Positions 1-8,582 of a stretch of DNA of 64,000 nt are shown one piece after another. Under the pieces are notes generated by a model. The model worked only from the letters and a program-made list of their open reading frames with translations. It did not search any database and was not told the DNA's origin. The DNA is from Mesorhizobium sp. M4B.F.Ca.ET.203.01.1.1 (lineage in GTDB: Bacteria > Pseudomonadota > Alphaproteobacteria > Rhizobiales > Rhizobiaceae): contig NZ_SRUO01000025.1 of NCBI RefSeq assembly GCF_004791025.1, positions 1-64,000 on the forward strand, in the 5' to 3' direction. A program made the position numbers and the translations under genes. How positions within the stretch are numbered: the first letter of the stretch is position 1; each line of letters opens with the position of its first letter.

Positions 1-187
1 CGGGGTCGATGGAACGGCGGACGATGACCCTCGCTCTCCCACGGGCTTCAAGGCCCAAAGATGCTCCGGTCTCTCGTCCGCCACCGCACCTGCTGCAATA
101 GCAGAGTCGGCAAGGGACAAGTTACAAAGGTGCCGGCAGGCGGATGAGGGGCGGCGCTGACCTTTCCAATTGAATTGATTGAATAAA
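1..187. other. Intergenic stretch at window edge
   Basis: No gene is recognised here. The stretch lies downstream of waaC, which ends at 188 on the minus strand. Positions 131-158 match one arm of the GATGAGGGGCGGCG repeat family also found near 19200 and 23940. A short hairpin (GGGCTTCAAGGCCC, 43-56) is visible but has no T-tract that would make it a convincing terminator. Confidence 0.4.
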
Positions 188-1177
188 TCAATCTCTGTCC
201 GCGCCTGCTCGACCAAGCGCCTGCAGCCCGATCAGCCGCTCGGCTTCCGCCGCTGCCTCCGCAGGGGTGACACGGCCGCCGGGCGCGGCCAAAAGCGTCG
301 ACGCATACGGCCCGCGCGGGCCGGTGAGGCCGGGTTCGGTGGCCAGGAAGATGGCGACGGTCGGCACGCCGAAGGCGCTGGCGAGGTGGGTGAGGCCGGT
401 GTCGGCGCCGATGACCAGCGCCGAGCGGCCGATGATCGCGGCGATCACCGCCAGCGGCGATTTGGGCACCAGCACCGCCTGCGGCACGGCCCTGGCGATC
501 GCCTCGGCCACTGCCTTTTCAGGCTCGTTCGACCAGGTGACGACAGGCGTCATTTTCCTCTCGAGCAACAGCCCGGCGGTCTCGATCCAGTCCTTAACCG
601 GCCATTTCTTGTCTTCGCGGCTGGTGCCGTGCAGCAGGAACGCGGTGTTGCCGCTGGTGCCGGCCAGGCCATCCGCCGGCGGCACGATGCCGGACTGGAG
701 GCCGGAGAGATCGGGCTGGTAGCCGAGCGCCAGGCCGAACAGCCGCCGCGTCCGTTCGATGGCGTGCAGATCGCGGGGCACGCCGTAGCGGTGGTCGTAG
801 AACAGCGTCGCCGACGGTTCGCGCGCGCTTGCCCGGTCGAAGCCGGCGACCGGCGCCGCCGCCTGCTTTGCCACCACAGCGGACTTCAGTAGTCCCTGCG
901 CATCGATGACGAGGTCGTAGCCGGCAGCGCGCAGGGCGCGGCGCAGTTTTCCCGCTTCATGCCAGGTGTCGCTGTTGAAAAGCCGCTTGCGCCAGCGCCG
1001 GATCGCCACCGTGTGGATGGCGCCGATCGCCGGATGCAGGGCGACGATGCCGGCAAAGGCTTCCTCCACGCACCAGCCGAAGGAGACGTCCGGGCGGTGG
1101 CGGCGCGCATCCTCGACAGCCGGGAATGTATGGATGACATCACCCATCGAGGATGTCTTGACGATCAGGACCTTCAT
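188..1177 (-). CDS. waaC: Lipopolysaccharide heptosyltransferase I (WaaC/RfaC)
   Basis: This glycosyltransferase family 9 (GT-B fold) enzyme is known to transfer the first L-glycero-D-manno-heptose from ADP-heptose to Kdo of the LPS inner core, at the cytoplasmic face of the inner membrane. The protein has 329 residues and opens with MKVLIVKTSSMGDVIH, the N-terminal acceptor-side motif. The ADP-heptose-binding element GADTGLTHLASAFG is in the C-terminal third. The ATG at 1177 is preferred over an upstream extension because it overlaps the waaF stop as ATGA, implying translational coupling. It is the last gene of hldD-waaF-waaC. Confidence 0.93.
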   Translation of the reverse strand: MKVLIVKTSSMGDVIHTFPAVEDARRHRPDVSFGWCVEEAFAGIVALHPAIGAIHTVAIRRWRKRLFNSDTWHEAGKLRRALRAAGYDLVIDAQGLLKSAVVAKQAAAPVAGFDRASAREPSATLFYDHRYGVPRDLHAIERTRRLFGLALGYQPDLSGLQSGIVPPADGLAGTSGNTAFLLHGTSREDKKWPVKDWIETAGLLLERKMTPVVTWSNEPEKAVAEAIARAVPQAVLVPKSPLAVIAAIIGRSALVIGADTGLTHLASAFGVPTVAIFLATEPGLTGPRGPYASTLLAAPGGRVTPAEAAAEAERLIGLQALGRAGADRD

Positions 1178-2181
1178 GCGGCGGCCGGCATTTCCAGCAG
1201 CCGGTCCACTGCTGCCGCGACCCGCGCGACATCGAGCGTCTTCAGGCAGTTGAGATGGCCGAGCGGACAGGTCTTCTGGTGGCAGGGCGAGCAGGAGAGG
1301 CCGAGCCACACGAGCTCGGCCTGCTCGGCAAGCGGCGGGGTGTTCTCAGGCGAGGTCGAGCCGTAGACGGCGACGATCGGCGTGCCGACAGCGGCGGCGA
1401 CATGCATCAGCCCGCTGTCGTTCGACACCGCCAGCCGCGCCGCGGCGATGAGGTCGATGGCGTCCTCCAGTCGCGTCTTGCCGGCAAGGTCGACGGCGCC
1501 GGGCGCAAGCGCGGCGATCTCCGCCGTCACCTCGGCGTCGTTCCTGGAGCCGAGCAGCGCGACCTTCAGGCCCTTAGCCATCATTCCGCGCGCCAGTTCG
1601 GCGTAGCTTTCGCTCGGCCAGCGTTTCGCCGGGCCGAATTCGGCGCCGGGCATCAGCGCCACGTAGTTCTTCGCGGTGAGGCCCGACCGCTCGAGCAGGG
1701 CAGACTGGCTGACGGAATCGACGGTGAGCTTCGGAGCCTGGAAGGTGCCGCCGCGGGCAAGGCCGAAATAGGCCCGCGCCGTGCGCCGCTTTACCGCGTC
1801 GGGCAGCGGCACGATGTCGGTCAGCAGCCCGTAGCGCATTTCCCGGAGGTTGCCGACGCGGCGCGGAATGCGGGCGAAGAACGGGATCAGCGCCGACTTC
1901 CAGCTTCCAGGCAGGACGTAGGCCATGTCGTAGCGGCCGCGCAGCAGCCGGCCGAAGCGCCTGCGGATGCGGAACTCGAGCGCGCCCGGCTTCAGCGGGA
2001 AATCGATCTGCTGGCGTATCTCGGGCATGCGCTTGACCAGCGGTGCCGCCCAGGCCGGCGCCAGCACATCGATCGCGGCGTAAGGATATTGCTCCTTCAG
2101 CGCCGAGAACAGGCACTGCGCCATGACCATGTCGCCCACCCAACGTGGGCCGATCACGAGGATCGCTGGGCTTTCAGCCAT
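1174..2181 (-). CDS. waaF: Lipopolysaccharide heptosyltransferase II (WaaF/RfaF)
   Basis: This GT9-family enzyme adds the second heptose of the LPS inner core, using ADP-L-glycero-D-manno-heptose. The protein has 335 residues. It opens with ILVIGPRWVGDMVMAQ, the WaaF version of the N-terminal motif, and has SNDSGLMHVAAAVGTP in the C-terminal sugar-nucleotide domain. A cysteine-bearing tail (LGLSCSPCHQKTCPLG) is typical of WaaF. The start overlaps the end of hldD by 28 bases and the stop overlaps waaC by 4, so the three genes form a tight operon. The product feeds directly into the WaaC/WaaF core assembly steps. Confidence 0.94.
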   Translation of the reverse strand: MAESPAILVIGPRWVGDMVMAQCLFSALKEQYPYAAIDVLAPAWAAPLVKRMPEIRQQIDFPLKPGALEFRIRRRFGRLLRGRYDMAYVLPGSWKSALIPFFARIPRRVGNLREMRYGLLTDIVPLPDAVKRRTARAYFGLARGGTFQAPKLTVDSVSQSALLERSGLTAKNYVALMPGAEFGPAKRWPSESYAELARGMMAKGLKVALLGSRNDAEVTAEIAALAPGAVDLAGKTRLEDAIDLIAAARLAVSNDSGLMHVAAAVGTPIVAVYGSTSPENTPPLAEQAELVWLGLSCSPCHQKTCPLGHLNCLKTLDVARVAAAVDRLLEMPAAA

Positions 2182-3104
2182 TCGACATAGTCTCTGACAC
2201 CGGTTTCGACAGTCCGGAATTGGCCATTGAAACCGGCCGCGCGCAAGCGGGACATATCAGCTTGGGTAAAACTCTGGTAGCTGCCCTTGAGGTGGTCGGG
2301 GAAGTCGATGAATTCGAGCCTGCCCTTGCCGAGCGTATCGATGACGGTCTCGGCGATGGCGCGAAATGGCTGGGCGCGGCCGGTGCCGCAGTTGAAGATG
2401 CCGCTCGAGCCTCGCTTCCATAGCCACAGATTGACGTCGGCGACGTCGCCGACATGGATGAAGTCGCGGCTCTGCTCGCCGGGTCCGAACCCGTCATAGG
2501 CGCCGAACAGCTTCGGGTTTTCGCCGCGCTCGACCTGGTTGAACAGATGGAAGGCGACCGAGGCCATGGCGCCCTTGTGCGCCTCGCGCGGTCCGTAGAC
2601 GTTGAAATAGCGAAGCCCGGCCACCTGCGAATGATCGGTGTCGAAGACGGTGCGGCGGACATAGTCGTCGAACAGCTTCTTGGAATAGGCATAGACGTTG
2701 AGCGGGCGCTCGAACTGCTGTTCCTCGCGGAACTCGCTGCCGCCGCCATAGACCGACGCCGAGGAGGCGTAGAGGAAGGGCACGCGCAAGGCCAGGCAGG
2801 CATGCAGCAGCCGCTTCGAATAGGCGTAGTTGACCTCCATCATGTATTTGCCGTTCCACTCGGTGGTGGTCGAGCAGGCGCCCTGGTGGAAGACCGCGTC
2901 GACGCGGCCGAGTCCGCCACCTTCCAGGCGCGTCAGGAAATCGTCCTTGTCGAGATAGTCGGCGATATCGAGGTCGGCGAGATTGGCGATCTTGTGGCCG
3001 TCGGTGAGATCGTCGACGACGAGGATGTCGCTGTGCCCCTCGGCGTTGAGCGCGGCGACGATGTTGGAGCCGATCATACCGGCGCCGCCCGTGACGATGA
3101 TCAT
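2154..3104 (-). CDS. hldD: ADP-L-glycero-D-manno-heptose 6-epimerase (HldD/RfaD)
   Basis: This extended short-chain dehydrogenase epimerises ADP-D-glycero-D-manno-heptose at C6, the last step of ADP-heptose synthesis. The 316-residue protein begins with the NAD(P) Rossmann motif TGGAGMIGSNI (usually GGAGFIGSN). It carries ASSASVYG and the catalytic YAYSKK (YxxxK) motif, and the substrate-binding region YFNVYGPREAHKG. It is the first gene of the minus-strand operon and precedes waaF with a 28-base overlap. The promoter probably lies in 3105-3260, a region shared with the divergent LysE gene. Confidence 0.95.
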   Translation of the reverse strand: MIIVTGGAGMIGSNIVAALNAEGHSDILVVDDLTDGHKIANLADLDIADYLDKDDFLTRLEGGGLGRVDAVFHQGACSTTTEWNGKYMMEVNYAYSKRLLHACLALRVPFLYASSASVYGGGSEFREEQQFERPLNVYAYSKKLFDDYVRRTVFDTDHSQVAGLRYFNVYGPREAHKGAMASVAFHLFNQVERGENPKLFGAYDGFGPGEQSRDFIHVGDVADVNLWLWKRGSSGIFNCGTGRAQPFRAIAETVIDTLGKGRLEFIDFPDHLKGSYQSFTQADMSRLRAAGFNGQFRTVETGVRDYVEWLKAQRSS

Positions 3105-3266
3105 ATTTTTGGCCCTGATACTCGTTTCGCTTGCCGATTCCGGCCCTTATAAGGGAGGCGGGTTAGGCTGTCGATAAAGCAGGCGGCTGCGGGCGGATGT
3201 CACAGTGAGGCCGCAAAGCTCCGGCTTCAGTCGGTTCGCGCCACCCGCCGGACCGTGAGGGAAGAA

Positions 3267-3899
3267 ATGCCGTCGAGCGAACTGCTTATCGCCTTTTTCG
3301 CCACCACGGCGATCTTTGCCTACATTCCCGGCCCGGCCATGCTCTATGCGGCGGCGCAGACGATGGCGCGCGGCCGCTGGTCAGGTCTGACGGCGGCGCT
3401 CGGCATCCATCTCGGCGGCTATGTGCATGTGCTTGCGGCGGCAGCGGGCCTGTCGGTGCTGTTCCACGCCGTGCCGCCGCTCTACATGGCGGTCAAGCTC
3501 ATCGGCGCGCTCTATCTGATCTGGCTCGGCGTCTCGCTGTTCCGCGCCAGGACGCAAGGCGACGCGGCACTGCCCGCCATCGAGCGGAAATCGGCGCGCC
3601 GCGCCTTTTTCGAGAGCATCACCGTCGAAGTGCTCAATCCCAAGACGGCGATCTTCTTCATGGCGTTCCTGCCGCAGTTCATCGATGCCTCGGCGGCATT
3701 TCCGGTCTGGCTGCAGTTCGTCATCCTTGGAACCGTCGTCAACCTGATGTTCTCCTCGGCCGACATAGCGTGCGTCTTCCTGGCCGGGGCGATGATCGCG
3801 CGGCTGCGGCGTTCGAGCCGCGCGCAGCGGCTGATGCAGCGTGCGGGTGGCGCCGTGCTGGTCGGTCTCGGCGTCCATGTCGCCCTGCAGAAGAGCTGA
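3267..3899 (+). CDS. LysE/RhtB family amino-acid exporter
   Basis: This small inner-membrane exporter belongs to the LysE/RhtB superfamily, whose members export amino acids or their derivatives; the substrate cannot be read from sequence. About six hydrophobic segments fit the family, with the signature FIPGPAM-like element AYIPGPAMLYAAAQ near residue 20 and the LNPKTAIFFMAFLPQF motif in the middle. The ATG at 3267 is chosen over an upstream GTG at 3255 because GAGGGA sits just before it. The gene separates the two heptose operons and is probably an unrelated insertion. Confidence 0.87.
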   Translation: MPSSELLIAFFATTAIFAYIPGPAMLYAAAQTMARGRWSGLTAALGIHLGGYVHVLAAAAGLSVLFHAVPPLYMAVKLIGALYLIWLGVSLFRARTQGDAALPAIERKSARRAFFESITVEVLNPKTAIFFMAFLPQFIDASAAFPVWLQFVILGTVVNLMFSSADIACVFLAGAMIARLRRSSRAQRLMQRAGGAVLVGLGVHVALQKS

Positions 3900-4049
3900 T
3901 CGGCCAGCCGGCCTTGGCGGCGACCCGTTCCCTGGCCGCCGTTGCGCTGGCTCGAATTGCGGTATATCGGCTTCGCCATGAACGACCGGCCAGCCATTTG
4001 AATCCCGAACCATCCTCAACATCGGCCTTTTCCGCGCGTTGCCAGTGAC

Positions 4050-5534
4050 ATGATCAATCATCATCTGCCTTCCCCGGAACCCTTGCACCGTGCCATCGCG
4101 CGCTTTGGCGGCGTCACCGTGCTGGTGGTCGGAGACTTCATCCTCGACCGTTTCGTCAGCGGCGTCATCGAGCGGATCTCGCCGGAAGCGCCGATCCCGG
4201 TGCTGCACGGGCGTGGCGAGATGCTGGCCATGGGCGGTGCCGGCAATGTCGTCTCCAACATCGTCTCGCTGGGCGCCGCCGCAATTCCGGTTTCGGTGAT
4301 CGGCGCCGACAAGGCGGGCGACGATCTGATGCGGATGCTTGGCGAGCTTGGCGCGGAGACATTCGGCCTGTCGCAGCAGCGCGACCGCATGACCTCGTCG
4401 AAGAGCCGCTTCAGCGCGCTCAACCAGCAGGTGCTGCGTTTCGACGAGGAGGAGGTGAAGCCGCTCAACGCCGCCGAGCGATCGACGCTGGTCGAGCATT
4501 TCCGCACGGCCCTCGCGCGCGCCGACATCGTCATCCTGTCCGACTACGGCAAGGGCATGCTGCTCGACGGCGTCGCCGGCGAGCTGATCGCGATCTGCCG
4601 CGAAACGGGAAAGCCGGTGCTGGTCGACCCGAAGGGCCGCGACTATGGACGCTATGCCGGCGCGACGGCAATCACGCCCAACCGCAAGGAACTCGGCGAG
4701 GCCGTGGGACGCGCCGTGTTTGCCGACGACGAGATCGTGGCGGCGGCGCGGGAACTGATCTCGGCGCATGGCTTCGACTTCGTCGTGGCGACCCGCAGCG
4801 AAAAGGGCATGAGCGTCGTCGAGCCCGACGATGCGCGCCACATCGCCACGCAGGCGCGGGAAGTGTTCGACGTCTCCGGCGCCGGCGACACCGTCATCGC
4901 CACCTTCGCGCTCGCTCTCGCGGCGGGCGCCGACCGTGTGCAGGCCGCTACAATCGCCAATGCCGCCGGCGGCGTGGTGGTGGGCAAGCGCGGCACGGCG
5001 CGGCTGACGGTCGAGGAACTGGCCGGCGCGCTGTTCCGCTCGCACGGGCCGGTCGCGCACAAGGATGCCATCCTCGACGCCGTCGCGGCAGCCAGGATGG
5101 TGGCGGCCTGGAAGGAAGAGGGGCTGACCGTCGGCTTCACCAATGGCTGCTTCGACATCCTGCATGCCGGCCATGTCAGCCTGCTGCACGCGGCGCGCAG
5201 CCAGTGCGACCGGCTGGTGCTCGGCCTCAACAGCGATGCTTCGGTGCGCCGGCTGAAGGGCCCGGGACGTCCGGTCAACGACCAGCACGACCGCGCCTGC
5301 GTGCTGGCGGCCCTTGCCTCGGTGGACGCGGTGGTCGTCTTCGAGGAAGACACGCCGCTGGCGCTTATCGAAGCCTTGTTGCCCGACATACTGGTCAAGG
5401 GCGCCGACTATACGATCGACAAGGTGGTCGGCGCCGATGTGGTGCAGAAGGCCGGCGGACGCGTGGTGCTGGTCGACCTCGTCGCCGGCAAGAGCACGAC
5501 CGGCACCATCGGCAGGATGCGCGCTACCAATTGA
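4050..5534 (+). CDS. hldE: Bifunctional heptose-7-phosphate kinase / heptose-1-phosphate adenylyltransferase (HldE/RfaE)
   Basis: This enzyme performs two steps of ADP-heptose synthesis: phosphorylation of D-glycero-D-manno-heptose 7-phosphate at C1, and adenylyl transfer to heptose 1-phosphate. The 494-residue protein has an N-terminal PfkB/ribokinase-type domain (about 1-325) with the catalytic loop VSGAGDTVIATF. A C-terminal nucleotidyltransferase domain (about 345-494) has GFTNGCFDILHAGHV, containing the HxGH motif. It is the full fused form. It heads hldE-gmhA-gmhB; gmhA begins 7 bases after its stop. No strong Shine-Dalgarno is seen before the ATG at 4050. Confidence 0.96.
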   Translation: MINHHLPSPEPLHRAIARFGGVTVLVVGDFILDRFVSGVIERISPEAPIPVLHGRGEMLAMGGAGNVVSNIVSLGAAAIPVSVIGADKAGDDLMRMLGELGAETFGLSQQRDRMTSSKSRFSALNQQVLRFDEEEVKPLNAAERSTLVEHFRTALARADIVILSDYGKGMLLDGVAGELIAICRETGKPVLVDPKGRDYGRYAGATAITPNRKELGEAVGRAVFADDEIVAAARELISAHGFDFVVATRSEKGMSVVEPDDARHIATQAREVFDVSGAGDTVIATFALALAAGADRVQAATIANAAGGVVVGKRGTARLTVEELAGALFRSHGPVAHKDAILDAVAAARMVAAWKEEGLTVGFTNGCFDILHAGHVSLLHAARSQCDRLVLGLNSDASVRRLKGPGRPVNDQHDRACVLAALASVDAVVVFEEDTPLALIEALLPDILVKGADYTIDKVVGADVVQKAGGRVVLVDLVAGKSTTGTIGRMRATN

Positions 5535-5541
5535 GGGTTTC

Positions 5542-6114
5542 ATGTCCGTACTGAACGACTATCTGGTCCGCTCGGCGGCCGCGCTTACGGCGACGGTCGA
5601 ACGCGACCTTACGGCCGAGATGGAACGCGCCGTGAGCACGGTCGTCACCGCGCTGTCGCAAGGCAAGGCGCTGCTGATCTGCGGCAATGGCGGCTCGGCC
5701 AGCGATGCCATCCATATCGCCGGCGAGCTGGTCGGCCGCTTCCTCAAGGAGCGCAAGGCCTACAATGTCATCGCGCTGCCAGCCAATGCTGCGGTGCTGA
5801 CCGCCTGGGGCAACGACTATGGCTTCGACACCGTGTTCTCGCGCCAGGTCGAGGCGCATGGCTCGCAAGGCGCGGTGTTGCTCGCCATCTCGACCAGCGG
5901 CAATTCGCCGAGCATCCTGGCCGCCGCCGAACAGGCTCGCATGATGGGCATGACGGTGATCAGCCTGACCGGCGACACCGGCGGCAAGCTCAAGCCGCTC
6001 ACCGATATCCTGCTCAATGTGCCGTCGACCTCGACGCCGATCATCCAGCAGGGGCATCTCTGCCTCTACCACTATCTGTGCGAGGCGGTCGAAGCGCGTC
6101 TCAGCAATGGCTGA
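5542..6114 (+). CDS. gmhA: Sedoheptulose-7-phosphate isomerase (GmhA)
   Basis: GmhA isomerises sedoheptulose 7-phosphate to D-glycero-D-manno-heptose 7-phosphate, the entry step of the heptose pathway. The 190-residue protein is a single SIS domain with the phosphosugar-binding elements CGNGGSASDAIHIAGEL and AISTSGNSPSI. HLCLYHYLCE near the C-terminus carries the active-site histidine region. The ATG at 5542 is right for a family length of about 190; the open frame continues upstream inside hldE but has no similarity there. The stop overlaps the gmhB start by 8 bases. Confidence 0.95.
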   Translation: MSVLNDYLVRSAAALTATVERDLTAEMERAVSTVVTALSQGKALLICGNGGSASDAIHIAGELVGRFLKERKAYNVIALPANAAVLTAWGNDYGFDTVFSRQVEAHGSQGAVLLAISTSGNSPSILAAAEQARMMGMTVISLTGDTGGKLKPLTDILLNVPSTSTPIIQQGHLCLYHYLCEAVEARLSNG

Positions 6115-6745
6115 CCAAGGGAGCGCTGCGACGCATCCCCTCGTGGATCCGGGTCTGTGGATCGAGCGCATCGGCGCCAAGGTCTTCCCGGCCAATACAC
6201 CGGCGCTGTTTCTCGACCGCGACGGCACCATCAATGTCGATACCGGCTATCCTGACGATCCGGCCGACATCGTGCTGCGCAACGACATCGCGCCGGCCAT
6301 CGTCGCCGCAAACGGCGCCAACATCCCCGTCGTGGTGGTCACCAACCAGTCCGGCATCGCGCGCGGCTATTTTGGCTGGGATGAGTTCGCTTTGGTCAAC
6401 GGCCGCGTGCTCGAGCTTTTGGCCGACAGCGGCGCTTGCGTCGACATGGTGCTGGCCTGCGCCTATCACGACGCTGGCGCCGGACCGCTGACGGTCGCTA
6501 ACCATCCGATGCGCAAGCCCAATCCGGGCATGCTGATCGAGGCGGCGAAACGGCTTGGCCTCGATCTCAAGCGATCGCTGATTGTCGGCGACAAGCCGGC
6601 CGATATGGAGGCGGGGCAGCGCGCTGGCCTCGAGCGCGGATGGCTTGTCGATGGCGAGGCCGCGGCGATTGGCCGGCTTTCGGTTTTGCCGCTCCGAGAT
6701 GCGCGAGACCTGGAGGGCTTGCTCGCCGCAATACGATCGCTCTGA
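6107..6745 (+). CDS. gmhB: D-glycero-D-manno-heptose 1,7-bisphosphate 7-phosphatase (GmhB)
   Basis: This HAD-superfamily phosphatase removes the 7-phosphate of heptose 1,7-bisphosphate, between the two HldE reactions. The 212-residue protein has HAD motif I (FLDRDGTINVDTGYP, with DxD), motif II (VVVTNQSGIARG) and motif IV (IVGDKPADMEAG). The zinc-binding cysteines found in E. coli GmhB are not all obvious here, so the metal site may differ. The start at 6107 overlaps gmhA by 8 bases. With hldE and gmhA it completes the soluble part of the pathway within 2.7 kb. Confidence 0.9.
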   Translation: MADQGSAATHPLVDPGLWIERIGAKVFPANTPALFLDRDGTINVDTGYPDDPADIVLRNDIAPAIVAANGANIPVVVVTNQSGIARGYFGWDEFALVNGRVLELLADSGACVDMVLACAYHDAGAGPLTVANHPMRKPNPGMLIEAAKRLGLDLKRSLIVGDKPADMEAGQRAGLERGWLVDGEAAAIGRLSVLPLRDARDLEGLLAAIRSL

Positions 6746-6811
6746 TCGTATCGATTCAAAATTGAGCGCCAAGCCTCTGTTTTCCCGCCGGTTTCATCGG
6801 CAGCCGGCGCA

Positions 6812-7288
6812 TTAAGGCGGAAACGCCACCAGACCTTCATCCTTGACGCGACGGATGGTGAGCGCAGTGCGCACCGTGTCGACATTCGGCGCCGAGGCCA
6901 GTTCCTCGATGACGAAGGTCTGGAAGGTGCCGAGGTCGCTTGCCACGCAGTGCAGCAGGAAGTCGGACTCGCCCGAGACCATCCAGGCGTCGCGCACGAT
7001 CGGCCAGCCGCGCGTGCGCTCGGCGAAGGTTTTGAGCTCGGCGTCGGCCTGGTGATGCAGGCCGATCAGGCAGAAGGCAACGACGTCCATGCCGAGCGCC
7101 GGCGCGTTGAGCAGGGCGCGGTAGCCGCGGATGATGCCGGCTTCCTCCAGCCGTCGGACGCGGCGCAGGCAAGGCGGCGCCGAAATGCCGACCCGGTTGG
7201 ACAGTTCGACATTGGTCATGCGCCCGTCTTCCTGCAGCTCGCGCAGGATCTTCCAGTCGATGGCGTCGAGATCGGCTTTGAGCGGCAT
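6812..7288 (-). CDS. Lrp/AsnC family transcriptional regulator
   Basis: This is a leucine-responsive-regulator-type DNA-binding protein of 158 residues. The N-terminal winged helix-turn-helix (ILRELQEDGRMTNVELSNRVG then CLRRVRRLEEAG) is followed by a RAM/AsnC effector domain with GESDFLLHCVA. The ATG at 7288 (MPLKADLDAIDW) is the family-typical start; seven codons upstream are also open. It is convergent with gmhB and divergent from trxB, an arrangement I recall from other rhizobia. The regulated targets and effector amino acid are not visible in the sequence. Confidence 0.9.
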   Translation of the reverse strand: MPLKADLDAIDWKILRELQEDGRMTNVELSNRVGISAPPCLRRVRRLEEAGIIRGYRALLNAPALGMDVVAFCLIGLHHQADAELKTFAERTRGWPIVRDAWMVSGESDFLLHCVASDLGTFQTFVIEELASAPNVDTVRTALTIRRVKDEGLVAFPP

Positions 7289-7353
7289 GGTCGGCTTTCG
7301 TGCGCGCAAGAATCTTTCGTGATTTTGTAATTAGACTTTCCGATGCATGCCAT

Positions 7354-7383
7354 CCCTCCGTTCGATGATTTTTGAACGGAGGG
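7354..7383. repeat. 10-bp inverted repeat in the lrp-trxB intergenic region
   Basis: CCCTCCGTTC (7354-7363) and GAACGGAGGG (7374-7383) are perfect complements separated by a 10-base T-rich loop. The element lies 66 bases upstream of the lrp start and 151 bases upstream of the trxB ATG. It could be a protein-binding dyad or an RNA hairpin in either leader; its function is unknown. Confidence 0.6.
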
Positions 7384-7533
7384 TGAGAGATATTGGCGGC
7401 TATGCCGCAGCAGCTTTCCGGGGACGACTGCCAACCCGCCTTGCTGGCGGCGCGGGCAGCACTTACATTACGGGCGAATTTGGGCGGGATTTCCTTAATC
7501 AAGATCCTTGGCTGCCCTCAGCAGAGAGCTTTC

Positions 7534-8508
7534 ATGACCACCAAGCACGCGCCAGTCCTCATCATTGGCTCCGGCCCAGCCGGCTACACGGCGGCGATCT
7601 ATGCCGCCCGCGCCATGCTGAAACCCATGTTGGTCGCCGGCCTGCAGCAGGGCGGCCAGCTGATGATCACCACCGATGTCGAAAACTATCCGGGCTTTGC
7701 CGATCCGATCCAGGGTCCATGGCTGATGGAGCAGATGCTGAAGCAGGCCGAGCATGTCGGCACCGACATCGTCAACGACATCATCACCGAGGTCGACCTC
7801 AACGTGCGGCCGTTCCGGGCCAAGGGCGATTCCGGCACCACCTACACCGCCGATGCGCTGATCATCGCCACCGGCGCGCAGGCGAAATGGCTGGGCATTC
7901 CCTCCGAGCAGACCTTCATGGGCTTTGGCGTCTCGGCCTGCGCCACCTGCGACGGTTTCTTCTATCGCGGCAAGGATGTCGCGGTGGTCGGCGGCGGCAA
8001 TTCGGCGGTCGAGGAAGCGCTTTACCTCTCCAACCTCGCCAAGAGCGTCACCGTCATTCACCGGCGCGGCGACTTCCGCGCCGAGCGCATCCTGCGCGAG
8101 CGGCTGCTCAAGAAGGAGAATGTGCGCGTCATCTGGGACACTGTCGTCGACGAGATCACCGGCCAGCCCGGCAAGGCGCCGCTGCCGCCTTCGGTGGAAG
8201 GGCTGACGCTGCGCAACGTGGCGACCGGCGAGGTGACGCGGCTCAAGGTCGACGGCGTGTTCGTGGCGATCGGCCACGCGCCGGCGGTCGAGCTTTTCGT
8301 CGGCAAGCTGAAGCAGAAGCCGAACGGCTATCTGTGGACGGCGCCGGATTCGACCCGCACCGACGTGCCCGGCGTGTTCGCCGCCGGCGACGTCACCGAC
8401 GACGTCTACCGGCAGGCGGTGACGGCAGCCGGGCTCGGCTGCATGGCCGCGCTCGAGGCGGAAAAATATCTCGCCGGGATCGAGGTGCATCGCGAGGCAG
8501 CGGAATAA
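7534..8508 (+). CDS. trxB: Thioredoxin-disulfide reductase (TrxB)
   Basis: This NADPH-dependent FAD flavoprotein reduces thioredoxin in the cytoplasm. The 324-residue protein has the FAD motif IIGSGPAGYTAAIYAAR near the N-terminus. The redox-active CATC is at residues 136-139, matching the low-molecular-weight TrxB family. The NADPH motif VVGGGNSAVEEAL and the C-terminal FAADGD-like FAAGDVTDDVYRQ also fit. The ATG at 7534 (MTTKHAPVLIIG) is preferred; the frame is open further upstream without homology. It is followed by an lsrB-like LysR gene 74 bases away. Confidence 0.96.
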   Translation: MTTKHAPVLIIGSGPAGYTAAIYAARAMLKPMLVAGLQQGGQLMITTDVENYPGFADPIQGPWLMEQMLKQAEHVGTDIVNDIITEVDLNVRPFRAKGDSGTTYTADALIIATGAQAKWLGIPSEQTFMGFGVSACATCDGFFYRGKDVAVVGGGNSAVEEALYLSNLAKSVTVIHRRGDFRAERILRERLLKKENVRVIWDTVVDEITGQPGKAPLPPSVEGLTLRNVATGEVTRLKVDGVFVAIGHAPAVELFVGKLKQKPNGYLWTAPDSTRTDVPGVFAAGDVTDDVYRQAVTAAGLGCMAALEAEKYLAGIEVHREAAE

Positions 8509-8582
8509 CGAAACGGCTGAGAGAAGCCGTTTAAAAGCCTGATTTTTCATTCAGACGCCAGAAAACGATAAGAGGGGAAATC

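Noticed and set aside
3105..3266. Regulator site shared by hldD and the LysE gene
   Set aside because: Only a weak CCTTATAAGG dyad was seen, with no regulator gene nearby to support it.
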